A DNA stretch of 64,000 nt from FEN-1219 sp036563665 (lineage in GTDB: Bacteria; Pseudomonadota; Gammaproteobacteria; Steroidobacterales; Rariloculaceae): positions 1 to 64,000 of the forward strand of contig DATCLY010000066.1 in the NCBI GenBank assembly GCA_036563665.1, given 5' to 3'. Both the position numbers and the translations under genes were made by a program. Every line of letters begins with the position of its first letter. Positions within the stretch are counted from its first letter, which is position 1. The notes beneath the pieces are model-generated. The model worked only from the letters and a program-made list of their open reading frames with translations. It ran no database searches and was not told the DNA's origin. Positions 1-7,400 of this stretch are shown piece after piece.

Positions 1-1
1 G

Positions 2-115
2 GCTCAGGTCCCGTTCGCCGAACTCAAGCAGCGCCTGAACGCGAAGGGGGAAGCGCTGGGCCTGAAGATCGACGCGCAGCACGAAGATGTCTTCAAGTAC
101 ATGCACCGCATCTAG
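2..115 (+). CDS. UPF0237 ACT-domain protein, C-terminal part
   Basis: Only the last 37 codons are present; the 5' part lies outside the window. The frame starting at base 2 runs open to a TAG at 113-115 and ends in HEDVFKYMHRI, which resembles the C-terminal tail of UPF0237 proteins (small proteins made of ACT domains, presumed amino-acid sensors). It lies 27 bases upstream of a UPF0210 gene; these two families are usually neighbours, which supports the call. The ligand is unknown. Confidence 0.75.
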   Translation, partial: AQVPFAELKQRLNAKGEALGLKIDAQHEDVFKYMHRI

Positions 116-142
116 GCGGGCGACTTTCCGGGACTCCCGCCG

Positions 143-1513
143 ATGAGCCTGTCGCGCTTCTCCCCGCAGGAGATCGTCGAAACCATCCGCATGGTGCAGA
201 TGGAGAACCTCGACATCCGCACCATCACCATGGGCGTGAGCCTGCGCAACTGCGCGGACCCCGTGCTCGAGAAGGCGGCGGCCAAGGCGTACGACAAGAT
301 CTGCCGCGCCGCGAGGCGGCTCGTGGCCGTGGGCGAGGAGATCGAGCGCGAGTACGGCATCCCCATCATCAACAAGCGCATCTCCGTCACGCCCGTGGCG
401 CTCGTGGCCGAGAGCGCCACGAGCGACGACTACGTGCACTTCGCCGAGCGCCTCGAAGCGGCGGCGGCGGAAGTCGGCGTCAACTTCATCGGCGGGTTCT
501 CCGCGCTGGTGCACAAAGGGCTCACGCCCGGCGATCGCGCCCTCATCGCGTCGATACCCGAGGCGCTCGCCGAGACGGAGCGCGTGTGCGCGTCCGTGAA
601 CGTCGGCACCACCCGCGCCGGCATCAACATGGACGCCGTGGCGCTCATGGGCCGCGTGATCCGCGAGACCGCCGCCCTCACGGCGGACCGCGGCGGGATC
701 GGCTGCGCGAAGCTCGTCGTGTTCTGCAACGCCGTGGAGGACAACCCCTTCATGGCCGGCGCCTTCCACGGCGTCGGCGAGCCGGACTGCGTGATCAACG
801 TGGGCGTGAGCGGCCCCGGGGTCGTGCTGCACGCCATCGAGCAGCATCCGCAGGCCGACTTCGGCGAGCTCGCCACCATCATCAAGCGCACCGCCTTCAA
901 GATCACGCGGATGGGCGAGCTCGTCGGCCGGGCGGCCTCGGCCAAGCTCGGCGTGCCGTTCGGGATCGTGGATTTGTCGCTCGCACCGACGCCCGCGCAG
1001 GGCGACAGCGTCGCGCGCATCCTCGAGGCCATGGGGCTCGAGCGCGTGGGCACGCACGGCTCGACGGCCGCGCTCGCGCTCCTGAACGACGCCGTGAAGA
1101 AAGGCGGCGCCATGGCGTCGAGCTACGTCGGTGGGCTTTCGGGCGCGTTCATCCCGGTGTCCGAGGACGCCGCGATGATCGACGCCGCCGCGGCCGGCGC
1201 CATCACGTTCGACAAGCTCGAGGCGATGACCTGCGTCTGCTCCGTGGGGCTCGACATGATCGCCGTTCCGGGCGACACGCCGGCCGCCACCATCGCGGCC
1301 ATCATCGCGGACGAGGCGGCGATCGGCATGATCAACGAGAAGACGACGGCCGTGCGCATCATCCCCGCGCCCGGCAAGACGGTGGGCGACGTCGTCTCGT
1401 TCGGCGGGCTGCTCGGCCGCGCGCCCGTGATCGCCGTGCACCCCGAGTCGAGCGAGGCGTTCGTGCGCCGCGGCGGACGGATTCCGGCGCCGCTGCAAGC
1501 TTTCAACAACTGA
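143..1513 (+). CDS. UPF0210 (PFL family, DUF711) protein
   Basis: A 456-residue soluble protein with no signal peptide, of the length usual for UPF0210. The N-terminus (RFSPQEIVETIRMVQMENLDIR) and the glycine-rich stretches GGFSALVHKG and SSYVGGLSGAFIPVSED are typical of the family. Members have a fold distantly related to glycyl-radical enzymes, but no catalytic activity is established for UPF0210. It is in the same direction as, and 27 bases after, the UPF0237 ACT-domain gene, so the two are probably co-transcribed and may act together with the ACT partner sensing an amino acid. The ATG at 143 has no strong ribosome binding site, which fits translation following that of the upstream gene. 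Confidence 0.9.
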   Translation: MSLSRFSPQEIVETIRMVQMENLDIRTITMGVSLRNCADPVLEKAAAKAYDKICRAARRLVAVGEEIEREYGIPIINKRISVTPVALVAESATSDDYVHFAERLEAAAAEVGVNFIGGFSALVHKGLTPGDRALIASIPEALAETERVCASVNVGTTRAGINMDAVALMGRVIRETAALTADRGGIGCAKLVVFCNAVEDNPFMAGAFHGVGEPDCVINVGVSGPGVVLHAIEQHPQADFGELATIIKRTAFKITRMGELVGRAASAKLGVPFGIVDLSLAPTPAQGDSVARILEAMGLERVGTHGSTAALALLNDAVKKGGAMASSYVGGLSGAFIPVSEDAAMIDAAAAGAITFDKLEAMTCVCSVGLDMIAVPGDTPAATIAAIIADEAAIGMINEKTTAVRIIPAPGKTVGDVVSFGGLLGRAPVIAVHPESSEAFVRRGGRIPAPLQAFNN

Positions 1514-1540
1514 GCGGCCTCCGGGGCGGCGGCGCGGGGG

Positions 1541-1647
1541 ACCGGCCATGCAGACCCCCTTCCGGGAACGGCGTGGATACGTCCCTGTAGCTTCGCGCGC
1601 GCGCATCCTGCGCGCGAGCGTCCTGGAAGGGGGTCTGCATGGCCGGT
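1541..1647. repeat. Dispersed palindromic element, copy 1
   Basis: A 107-base element bounded by a perfect 23-base inverted repeat: 1541-1563 pairs with 1625-1647. Inside it, GCGCGCA-TCC-TGCGCGC forms a second short hairpin. A near-identical copy lies at 54861-54950. Both copies sit between the 3' ends of convergent genes. The core (GTGGATACGTCCCTGTAG then a short hairpin) resembles a family of intergenic repeats I know from many gammaproteobacterial genomes. It could act as a two-way transcription terminator or a REP/MITE-like element. Open frames through it are by-products of the palindrome. Confidence 0.8.
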
Positions 1648-1667
1648 CCTACGGCGGCCAACTGCCC

Positions 1668-2600
1668 TCACCCGCCCTCGACGGGCTGCGTCCCGCCGCC
1701 GGCCGTGAGGAGCCCGAGCGCGACGAGGATCAGCACGATGCCAACGCCCTCGGCCGCGCTCGGCCGCTCGCCGAGCTGCACCCAGGCCGCGACCACGCCG
1801 ACGATCGGCACGATCAGCGAGTTCAGGCCGCTGACCGTGGCCGGCAGCCGCTGCAGGATGTAGAGCCAGAGCACCGTCGCGATCGCCATGCCGCCCACGA
1901 TGTTGTAGAGCAGCGCGAAGACGAACTCGCCGCTCCAGACGATCGCGGGCTCCTCGACGAGCCACGCCGCGACGGCGAGCGGCACGGCGCCGAAGATCAT
2001 CTGCCAGGTCGTCAGCGAGAGGAGCTCGTCGCGCCCATGGACGGGGATCTTCTTGAAGATGACCACGCTCGCGCCCCAGGAGGCCCCTGCCGCGAGCGCG
2101 AGCAGGCTGCTCGCGAGCGTGCCGCTCGCGTCCCAGAGCTCGAGCACGAGCACGAGCCCCACGAGCGCGAGCGCGACGGCCACCCATTGGCGGCCGTGCA
2201 GCCGCTCGGGCAGGAACGGCCAGCCGAACGCGATGACCCAGAACGGCATCGTGTAGGCGAGCACGGCGCTCTTGCCGGCCGCGCCCGCCACCAGCGACCA
2301 CGAGATCAGGCCGACGAAGCCCGTGGTCTGGAACAGGCCGAGGCACAGGGTCTTCCACGGGTGCGGCGGCTTGAGCGGGATGCGCAGGGCCACGAGCAGC
2401 CCGAGCAGCAGCAGCGCGCCGAACGCCACCCGCAGCAGCGCGAAATCCAGCGGCCCCGAGTACTCGAGACCGACCTTCATGACCACCCAGTTGTAACCCC
2501 AGATGAGCGCGAGCAACGCGAAGGCCACGAGCGGGCCCGCGTTCGCGGCGAGGTTCGTGGAAGCGGGTGCAGGCGCACCGTCCTTGATGTGCTCGGTCAT
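1668..2600 (-). CDS. EamA family (DMT superfamily) transporter
   Basis: A 310-residue inner-membrane protein with about ten hydrophobic segments arranged as two EamA repeats, for example around LVAFALLALIWGYNWVVMKVG (first repeat, residues ~20-45) and LLALAAGASWGASVVIFKK (start of the second). The family exports small metabolites or amino acids; the substrate here cannot be read from sequence. I start at the ATG at 2600, giving MTEHIKDG; an upstream in-frame start at 2657 would add 19 arginine-rich residues that look untranslated. Its 3' end faces UPF0210, with the palindromic element between them. Confidence 0.88.
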   Translation of the reverse strand: MTEHIKDGAPAPASTNLAANAGPLVAFALLALIWGYNWVVMKVGLEYSGPLDFALLRVAFGALLLLGLLVALRIPLKPPHPWKTLCLGLFQTTGFVGLISWSLVAGAAGKSAVLAYTMPFWVIAFGWPFLPERLHGRQWVAVALALVGLVLVLELWDASGTLASSLLALAAGASWGASVVIFKKIPVHGRDELLSLTTWQMIFGAVPLAVAAWLVEEPAIVWSGEFVFALLYNIVGGMAIATVLWLYILQRLPATVSGLNSLIVPIVGVVAAWVQLGERPSAAEGVGIVLILVALGLLTAGGGTQPVEGG

Positions 2601-2776
2601 GTGCTTGCCGCGTCCTGACGGCCTCGTTACCCTGCAAGTGTCCTGCCGCGAGCGCACGCGCGCCGCGCCGGGGTCGAGCTGTGGCGTCCGGCATCGCCGC
2701 CCCGTGCAGCCGGGCGCGACCCACGTCGGATCACGCGACGCCTTCGAGGACGGGGCCCGGGGCGGGAGCTCGGGCT

Positions 2777-2980
2777 ATGAAAAGGCAGACGCGACATCAG
2801 ATCAATCTGTTCATCTGCGCCCTGGTCCTCGCCCACGCCGCCTACTGGTTCCTGAGCGGCAGCCACGAGACCGCCACGAACCTCGCCGTGACGCTGCGGG
2901 TCGCCCAGGTCGTGGTCGGGCTCGTGGGCATCGTCTGGTTCTGGCGTCGGGCCCAGCAGGCGCAGGGCCCCACGGGATAA
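2777..2980 (+). CDS. Small two-helix membrane protein, unknown
   Basis: A 67-residue protein starting MKRQTRHQINLF with two predicted membrane helices: residues ~9-25 (LFICALVLAHAAYWFLSG) and ~37-54 (LAVTLRVAQVVVGLVGIVWFW), ending in a short basic tail. A GGAG sequence lies about 10 bases before the ATG. I do not recognise a family with a known function. It is in the same direction as the DUF2845 gene 28 bases downstream and may be co-transcribed with it. Confidence 0.6.
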   Translation: MKRQTRHQINLFICALVLAHAAYWFLSGSHETATNLAVTLRVAQVVVGLVGIVWFWRRAQQAQGPTG

Positions 2981-3008
2981 CCGGCACGCCGCCGTGGTCG
3001 AAAGGAGC

Positions 3009-3338
3009 ATGAGACGCGCGCTGTCCACGTGGCTGCTCGCCGCGAGCTTCGTCGCGGCCTCGGCGTCGGCCGACGAGGTGCCGCTGCGCTGCGCCGGCAA
3101 GATCATCCAGGAGGGCTACAGCGTCGCCTATGTCCTCTCGCTGTGCGGCCCTCCCGAGCTCCACTGGCGCAACGAGGTGCCGGCCCGGGCCCGCAATCCG
3201 CGGGGCTTCACCTACTGGAGCGGGTACTCGGTGACCGAGCGCCTCGTCTACGACCGCGGCTACGGCCGTTTCCCCGCCGAGCTCGAGTTCATCGACGGAG
3301 AGCTGCGGCGCATCGAACGCCTGCCGCATCGCCGTTAG
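3009..3338 (+). CDS. DUF2845 family exported protein
   Basis: A 109-residue secreted protein. The start at 3009 is fixed by an AAAGGAG ribosome binding site just upstream and gives a clean Sec signal peptide (MRRALSTWLLAASFVAASASA, cleavage near residue 21). A GTG at 2994 would add five residues. The mature part has two cysteines (LRCAGKIIQ and VLSLCGPP) and the W-x-Y-x-x-Y and LEFIDGELRRIE pattern seen in DUF2845 proteins, which are small periplasmic or outer-membrane-associated proteins of unknown role. The 3' end converges with DAHP synthase, 13 bases away. Confidence 0.8.
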   Translation: MRRALSTWLLAASFVAASASADEVPLRCAGKIIQEGYSVAYVLSLCGPPELHWRNEVPARARNPRGFTYWSGYSVTERLVYDRGYGRFPAELEFIDGELRRIERLPHRR

Positions 3339-3351
3339 CCACCGGCGCCTG

Positions 3352-4419
3352 CTAGGCCGCCGCCGCCCGCCGGCGGCGGGCGCGGACGGCCTTCGCGAGC
3401 CGCTCGAGCACGGCCACCGACGTCTCCCAGCCGATGCATCCGTCCGTGATGCTCTGACCGTAGGTGAGCGGCCGCCCGGGCACCAGATCCTGCCGCCCGG
3501 CCACGAGGTTGCTTTCGATCATGACGCCGATGATGCGCCGCTCGCCCGCCTCGATCTGCGCCGCGAGGTCTTCCACGACCCGCGGTTGATTCTCGGGCTT
3601 CTTGCCGCTGTTGGCGTGGCTCGCGTCCACCATGAGCCGCGGCGCGAGCCCGGCGCGCTCGAGCAGCCGGCAGGCGTGCTCGACGTGCGCCGCGCCGTGG
3701 TTCGGCTCCCGGCCGCCGCGCAGGATCACGTGGCAATCCGGGTTGCCCGTCGTGGCCGCGATGGCCGCGCGGCCGTCCTTGGTCACGGCCAGGAAATGAT
3801 GGGGCTGCGACGCCGCCCGCACCGCGTCCACGGCGATCTGCACGTTGCCGTCGGTGCCGTTCTTGAAGCCCACCGGACACGACAACCCCGAGGCGAGCTC
3901 GCGGTGCACCTGGCTCTCCGTGGTGCGCGCGCCGATGGCGCCCCAGGCCACGAGGTCGGAGATGTATTGGGGCGAGATCACGTCGAGGTACTCGCAGCCC
4001 GCGGGCAAACCGAGCGCGTTGATGTCGCGCAGCAGCGAGCGCGCGAGCCGCAAGCCCTTGTCGATGCGGAAGCTGCCGTCGAGGTCCGGGTCGTTGATGA
4101 GGCCCTTCCACCCCACCGTCGTGCGCGGCTTCTCGAAGTACACGCGCATGACGATCTCGAGCGCGTCGCCGTGCTCGGCGCGCAGCGGCGCGAGCCGCCG
4201 GGCGTACTCGAGCGCCGCATCCGGGTCGTGGATCGAGCACGGCCCGATCACCACGGCCAGCCGGTCGTCGCGGCCGTGCAGCAGCTCGTGCAGGGCGTGC
4301 CGCGCGGCCGTCACGGTCGCGGACATCGCCGCGTCGCACGGCAACGCGCGGATGAGCTCGGCCGGGACGGTCAGCGGCTCGAGGCTGCGGATGCGAAGGT
4401 CGTCGGTGTGGGGCGCCAT
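3352..4419 (-). CDS. aroG: 3-deoxy-7-phosphoheptulonate (DAHP) synthase, class I
   Basis: Catalyses the first step of the shikimate pathway: phosphoenolpyruvate plus erythrose-4-phosphate gives DAHP, feeding aromatic amino acid synthesis in the cytoplasm. The 355-residue protein matches the AroF/G/H type: VVIGPCSIHDP, RVYFEKPRTTVGWKGLI, FRIDKGL, GARTTESQVHRE, GFKNGTDG, HVILRGG and DASHANSGK are all present. The start at 4419 is preceded by GGAG. Which of the aroF, aroG or aroH names fits best cannot be told. Regulation is visible: a leader peptide with clustered Phe, Tyr and Trp codons and a Rho-independent terminator lie directly upstream (4469-4612), so expression is probably controlled by attenuation in response to charged aromatic tRNAs. 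Confidence 0.93.
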   Translation of the reverse strand: MAPHTDDLRIRSLEPLTVPAELIRALPCDAAMSATVTAARHALHELLHGRDDRLAVVIGPCSIHDPDAALEYARRLAPLRAEHGDALEIVMRVYFEKPRTTVGWKGLINDPDLDGSFRIDKGLRLARSLLRDINALGLPAGCEYLDVISPQYISDLVAWGAIGARTTESQVHRELASGLSCPVGFKNGTDGNVQIAVDAVRAASQPHHFLAVTKDGRAAIAATTGNPDCHVILRGGREPNHGAAHVEHACRLLERAGLAPRLMVDASHANSGKKPENQPRVVEDLAAQIEAGERRIIGVMIESNLVAGRQDLVPGRPLTYGQSITDGCIGWETSVAVLERLAKAVRARRRRAAAA

Positions 4420-4468
4420 GTCGTTTGCTCTCCGGTGGTTCCGTCGCCCCCGCGGTCCCCGGCGGCAC

Positions 4469-4498
4469 AAAAAAGCCGCCAGGTTCGCTGGCGGCTTT
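4469..4498 (-). terminator. Attenuator (Rho-independent terminator) upstream of DAHP synthase
   Basis: On the minus strand an 11-bp stem (4488-4498 with 4472-4482, core GCCGCCAG/CTGGCGGC) with a 5-base loop runs into six U residues at 4474-4469. It lies about 50 bases before the DAHP synthase start. The 5' arm contains CCGCCAGCG, the exact complement of CGCTGGCGG inside the leader peptide coding region (4546-4554). That segment can therefore act as an antiterminator arm, the arrangement expected for ribosome-mediated attenuation. Confidence 0.85.
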
Positions 4499-4534
4499 CT
4501 CGGTATCGATCGACGGTTTGTTCAGGACCGACCG

Positions 4535-4612
4535 CTACCCTTCCTCCGCCAGCGGCTTCGGAAAACCGTACCAAAAATAGAACGGCCGTCGGGTCGCGAT
4601 CATGGGCGCCAT
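4535..4612 (-). CDS. Aromatic leader peptide for DAHP synthase attenuation
   Basis: A 25-codon open frame (ATG at 4612, TAG at 4535-4537; an internal ATG at 4603 would give 22 codons). The peptide contains the run FYFWYGF: three Phe, two Tyr and one Trp within seven codons, then PKPLAEEG and stop. Such clustered codons for the pathway end products are the hallmark of attenuator leader peptides. A ribosome stalled on these codons would free CGCTGGCGG to pair with the 5' arm of the terminator and let transcription reach DAHP synthase. No strong Shine-Dalgarno sequence is seen. The response is probably to all three aromatic amino acids rather than to one. Confidence 0.8.
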   Translation of the reverse strand: MAPMIATRRPFYFWYGFPKPLAEEG

Positions 4613-4699
4613 AGATACCACGCCGGGCCCGCTCCCGCCAAGAGGCGCGTCGCATTGGCGCGACGACGCCCGCAACGGCTCCGACTGCGACGTGCCCGG

Positions 4700-4728
4700 A
4701 TGACAAACGCCAATTCCTGAGATTTACT
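4700..4728 (+). promoter_or_regulatory. Candidate sigma-70 promoter of the opp operon
   Basis: ATGACA (4700-4705, 5 of 6 matches to the -35 consensus), a 17-base spacer, then TTTACT (4723-4728, 4 of 6 matches to the -10 consensus). It lies about 30 bases before the TTG start at 4758 and about 60 before the ATG at 4791. This stretch is AT-rich compared with its surroundings. Confidence 0.35.
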
Positions 4729-4757
4729 CTGCTTTTTCGCAGTGGGGGACCGAGCTC

Positions 4758-6461
4758 TTGACCGCACCTCGGGAGGTGCTTCGCGACCCGATGAGTCGCG
4801 CCGCCGTCCGCCAGCTCGTCTGGCTCGGCGTCCTCGGCGCCGCCGCGCTCGTCGGCCTCATGGGCGCGCTCGCCTGGGCCGCGTCGCTCACCCGCTCCGA
4901 CGCCGAGGCGTTCGGCGCCGTCGACTTCGAGCGTAACGCCATCTCCATCAGGCTGCGCCAGGAGCCGCCGCAGCTCGACAGCACCCGCACGCGGGACACG
5001 GAGAGCGGCAAGATCCTGGGCCACATCAAGGAAGGGCTGCTGCGCTACGACGCGCGCAACGAGGTGGCGCCCGGCGTCGCGGAGCGCTGGGAGATCCGGC
5101 CGGACGGCGCCACGTTCTGGCTGCGCGAGGACGCCCGCTGGAGCGACGGCAGGCCCGTCACCGCGCACGACTTCGTGTTCGCCTGGCGCACGGTGGTGGA
5201 CCCGGCCACGGCCGCCGACTACGCGTTTCTGCTGTACGTCGTCGAGAACGCCGAGGCCATCAACAACGGCGAGCTGCCGCCCGCGGCGCTCGGCGTGCGC
5301 GCGGTCGGCGACCGCGTGCTCGAGGTGCGGTTCGCGCGCCCGGCGCCCTACTTCGACAAGCTGGTGGTATTCCCCACCTACTTCCCCGTGCGCGAGGACT
5401 TCTACCGCTCGCGCCAGGGCCGCTACGGCGCGGACGCCTGGGAGCTGCTCAGCAACGGGCCCTTCGTGCTCACGCGCTGGGTGCACGGCGCGAGCATGCG
5501 GCTCGAGAAGAATCCCTTCTACTGGGATCGCGACGCGGTGAAGCTCGAGGTCATCGAGATCCCGTACATCACCCCCGATACCAAGGCCGCGCTCAACCTG
5601 TATCGCGACGGCGAGATCGCCGACGTGCTGCAGCTCGACGCGGAAGCGCTCGAGCAGGCGCTCGACCAGCGCTGGCCGCTGGCGCGGTTCGCCGACGGCA
5701 GCGTCTGGTTCCTGATGCTCAATCACCGGCCCGGCCGGCTCACCGCCAACTACCACTTCCGCAAGGCGCTGCAGCTCGTCAACGATCCCGGCGAGGTGGT
5801 CAACAAGGTGCTCAAGATCCCGAGCTACTCGGTGGCGGACTCGCTGTTCCCGTCGTGGCTCAGGGGCGAGCACGATCTGCTGAAGCGCGAGTATCCTCCT
5901 CCCCCCGTCCAGCGCGACGACGCGGCGGCGCGCGAGCACCTCGAGATGGCGCGGCGCGAGCTCGGCCTCGACCGGTTCCCGCCGATCGTGCTGCTGTCGG
6001 ACGACACGCCGGGCGCCGTGACGTGGGGCGAGTATCTGCAGAGCCATTGGCGCAGCACGCTCGGCCTCGACGTGATCCTCGACCGGCAGATCTTCAAGCT
6101 GCGCCTCGAGAAGGCCGAGCAAGGCGACTTCGACGTGGTGCTCTACGGCTGGGGGCCGGACTACGACGACCCGCTCACGTTCGGCGACCTCTTCGCCTCG
6201 TGGAACCTGAACAACCACGGCCGCTACGTGAACCCCGAGCTCGACGCGCAGATACGCATCGCGCAGATGTCCGTGGACCCGCGCGAGCGCATGGCGGCGT
6301 TCGGGGAGATCCAGCGCATCATCCTCGAGGACGTGGTCATCATTCCCACGTACGAGCGCGGGCAGATGTACATCCAGCACCCGAGCTTGAAGGGCGTCGT
6401 GCACCGCGCCATCGGCACCGAGGTCGACTACACGCGCGCCTACCTCGTCCGCGACCCGTAG
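4758..6461 (+). CDS. oppA: Oligopeptide ABC transporter, substrate-binding protein OppA
   Basis: Periplasmic solute-binding protein of the SBP_bac_5 family that captures peptides and delivers them to the OppBC channel. 567 residues from a TTG start with GGGGGA 9 bases upstream; an ATG at 4791 would shorten it by 11 residues with a less well-spaced GGGAGG. A hydrophobic membrane anchor or signal lies at residues ~20-43. The family pattern is clear: LRQEPPQLDSTRTRDTES, EGLLRYDARNEVAPGVAE, WEIRPDGATFWLREDARWSDG and the C-terminal VVLYGWGPDYDDPLTFGDLFASWN. It is the first gene of an operon, 6 bases before oppB. There is no lipobox cysteine, so it is probably anchored by its N-terminal helix or released after cleavage. 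Confidence 0.9.
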   Translation: MTAPREVLRDPMSRAAVRQLVWLGVLGAAALVGLMGALAWAASLTRSDAEAFGAVDFERNAISIRLRQEPPQLDSTRTRDTESGKILGHIKEGLLRYDARNEVAPGVAERWEIRPDGATFWLREDARWSDGRPVTAHDFVFAWRTVVDPATAADYAFLLYVVENAEAINNGELPPAALGVRAVGDRVLEVRFARPAPYFDKLVVFPTYFPVREDFYRSRQGRYGADAWELLSNGPFVLTRWVHGASMRLEKNPFYWDRDAVKLEVIEIPYITPDTKAALNLYRDGEIADVLQLDAEALEQALDQRWPLARFADGSVWFLMLNHRPGRLTANYHFRKALQLVNDPGEVVNKVLKIPSYSVADSLFPSWLRGEHDLLKREYPPPPVQRDDAAAREHLEMARRELGLDRFPPIVLLSDDTPGAVTWGEYLQSHWRSTLGLDVILDRQIFKLRLEKAEQGDFDVVLYGWGPDYDDPLTFGDLFASWNLNNHGRYVNPELDAQIRIAQMSVDPRERMAAFGEIQRIILEDVVIIPTYERGQMYIQHPSLKGVVHRAIGTEVDYTRAYLVRDP

Positions 6462-6467
6462 CGAACG

Positions 6468-7400
6468 GTGCGAAGCTACATTCTCAAGCGTCTCCTGCAG
6501 GGCATCGTCACGGTCTGGTTCATTGCCACGGCCACGTTCGTGGCCATGCACGCCGTGCCGGGCGACCCGCTCACCGGCGAGCGCCTCACCAACGAGACCA
6601 TTCGCGCGAACCTCGAGGCCCGCTACGGGCTCGATCGGCCGCTGCTCGAGCAGTACGCCATCTTCATGGGCAACATGCTGCGCGGCGACTTCGGGCTCTC
6701 CTATACCCAGGAGAATCGCCGCGTGAACGACATCATCCGCGAGCACTTTCCCGTCTCCGCCACGCTCGGCGTGCTCGCGCTCGCGTTCGCCGCGATCGGC
6801 GGCGTGCTGTGGGGCGCGTTGACGGCGCTCTACAGGAACCGCTTGCCCGACACGATCATCATGCTGCTCGTGATCGTGGGCATCTCCGTGCCGAGCTTCG
6901 TCGTGGCAGCGCTGTCGCAGCTCGCGCTCGCGAATATCAATCAGTGGCTCGGCTTCTCGCTGCTGCCCGTGGCCGGCTGGGGCACGCTGCGCCACATGAT
7001 CGTGCCGTCCATGGTGCTCGGCCTCTCCACGATGGCGTACCTGACGCGCCTCATGCGCTCCTCGATGCTCGAGATCGCGAACGCGGACTTCATCCGCACG
7101 GCGCGGGCCAAGGGGCTGCCGCCGGCGCGCATCTTTCTCAAGCACCAGCTCCGCAACGCCGTCCTGCCGGTGGTCACCGTGCTCGGGCCCGCCATCGCCA
7201 CGATCACCACCGGCGGGTTCGTCGTCGAGCTCGTGTTCTCGATTCCCGGCCTCGGCCGCTACTTCGTGGAGGCCGTGCAGCAGCTCGACTACACCGTGAT
7301 CATGGGCACCACCGTGTTCTACGGCGCGTTTCTCGTGCTCATGGTGCTCGTGGTCGACCTGCTCTACGTGCTCATCGATCCGCGGGTGACCCTCGAATGA
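6468..7400 (+). CDS. oppB: Oligopeptide ABC transporter permease OppB
   Basis: Inner-membrane permease subunit, 310 residues, GTG start 6 bases after the oppA stop. It begins MRSYILKRLLQGIVTVWFIATATF, as usual for OppB/DppB, and carries HAVPGDPL, GLDRPLLEQY and the cytoplasmic EAA loop RTARAKGLPPARIFLKHQLRNA, which contacts the ATPases. About six membrane helices are expected. Its stop overlaps the oppC start (ATGA), which suggests coupled translation. Confidence 0.93.
   Translation: MRSYILKRLLQGIVTVWFIATATFVAMHAVPGDPLTGERLTNETIRANLEARYGLDRPLLEQYAIFMGNMLRGDFGLSYTQENRRVNDIIREHFPVSATLGVLALAFAAIGGVLWGALTALYRNRLPDTIIMLLVIVGISVPSFVVAALSQLALANINQWLGFSLLPVAGWGTLRHMIVPSMVLGLSTMAYLTRLMRSSMLEIANADFIRTARAKGLPPARIFLKHQLRNAVLPVVTVLGPAIATITTGGFVVELVFSIPGLGRYFVEAVQQLDYTVIMGTTVFYGAFLVLMVLVVDLLYVLIDPRVTLE

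Noticed and set aside
1548..2618. Plus-strand frame beginning in the palindromic element and running through the EamA gene
   Set aside because: It is made of palindrome sequence followed by the antisense of a clear EamA transporter. It has no ribosome binding site or domain.
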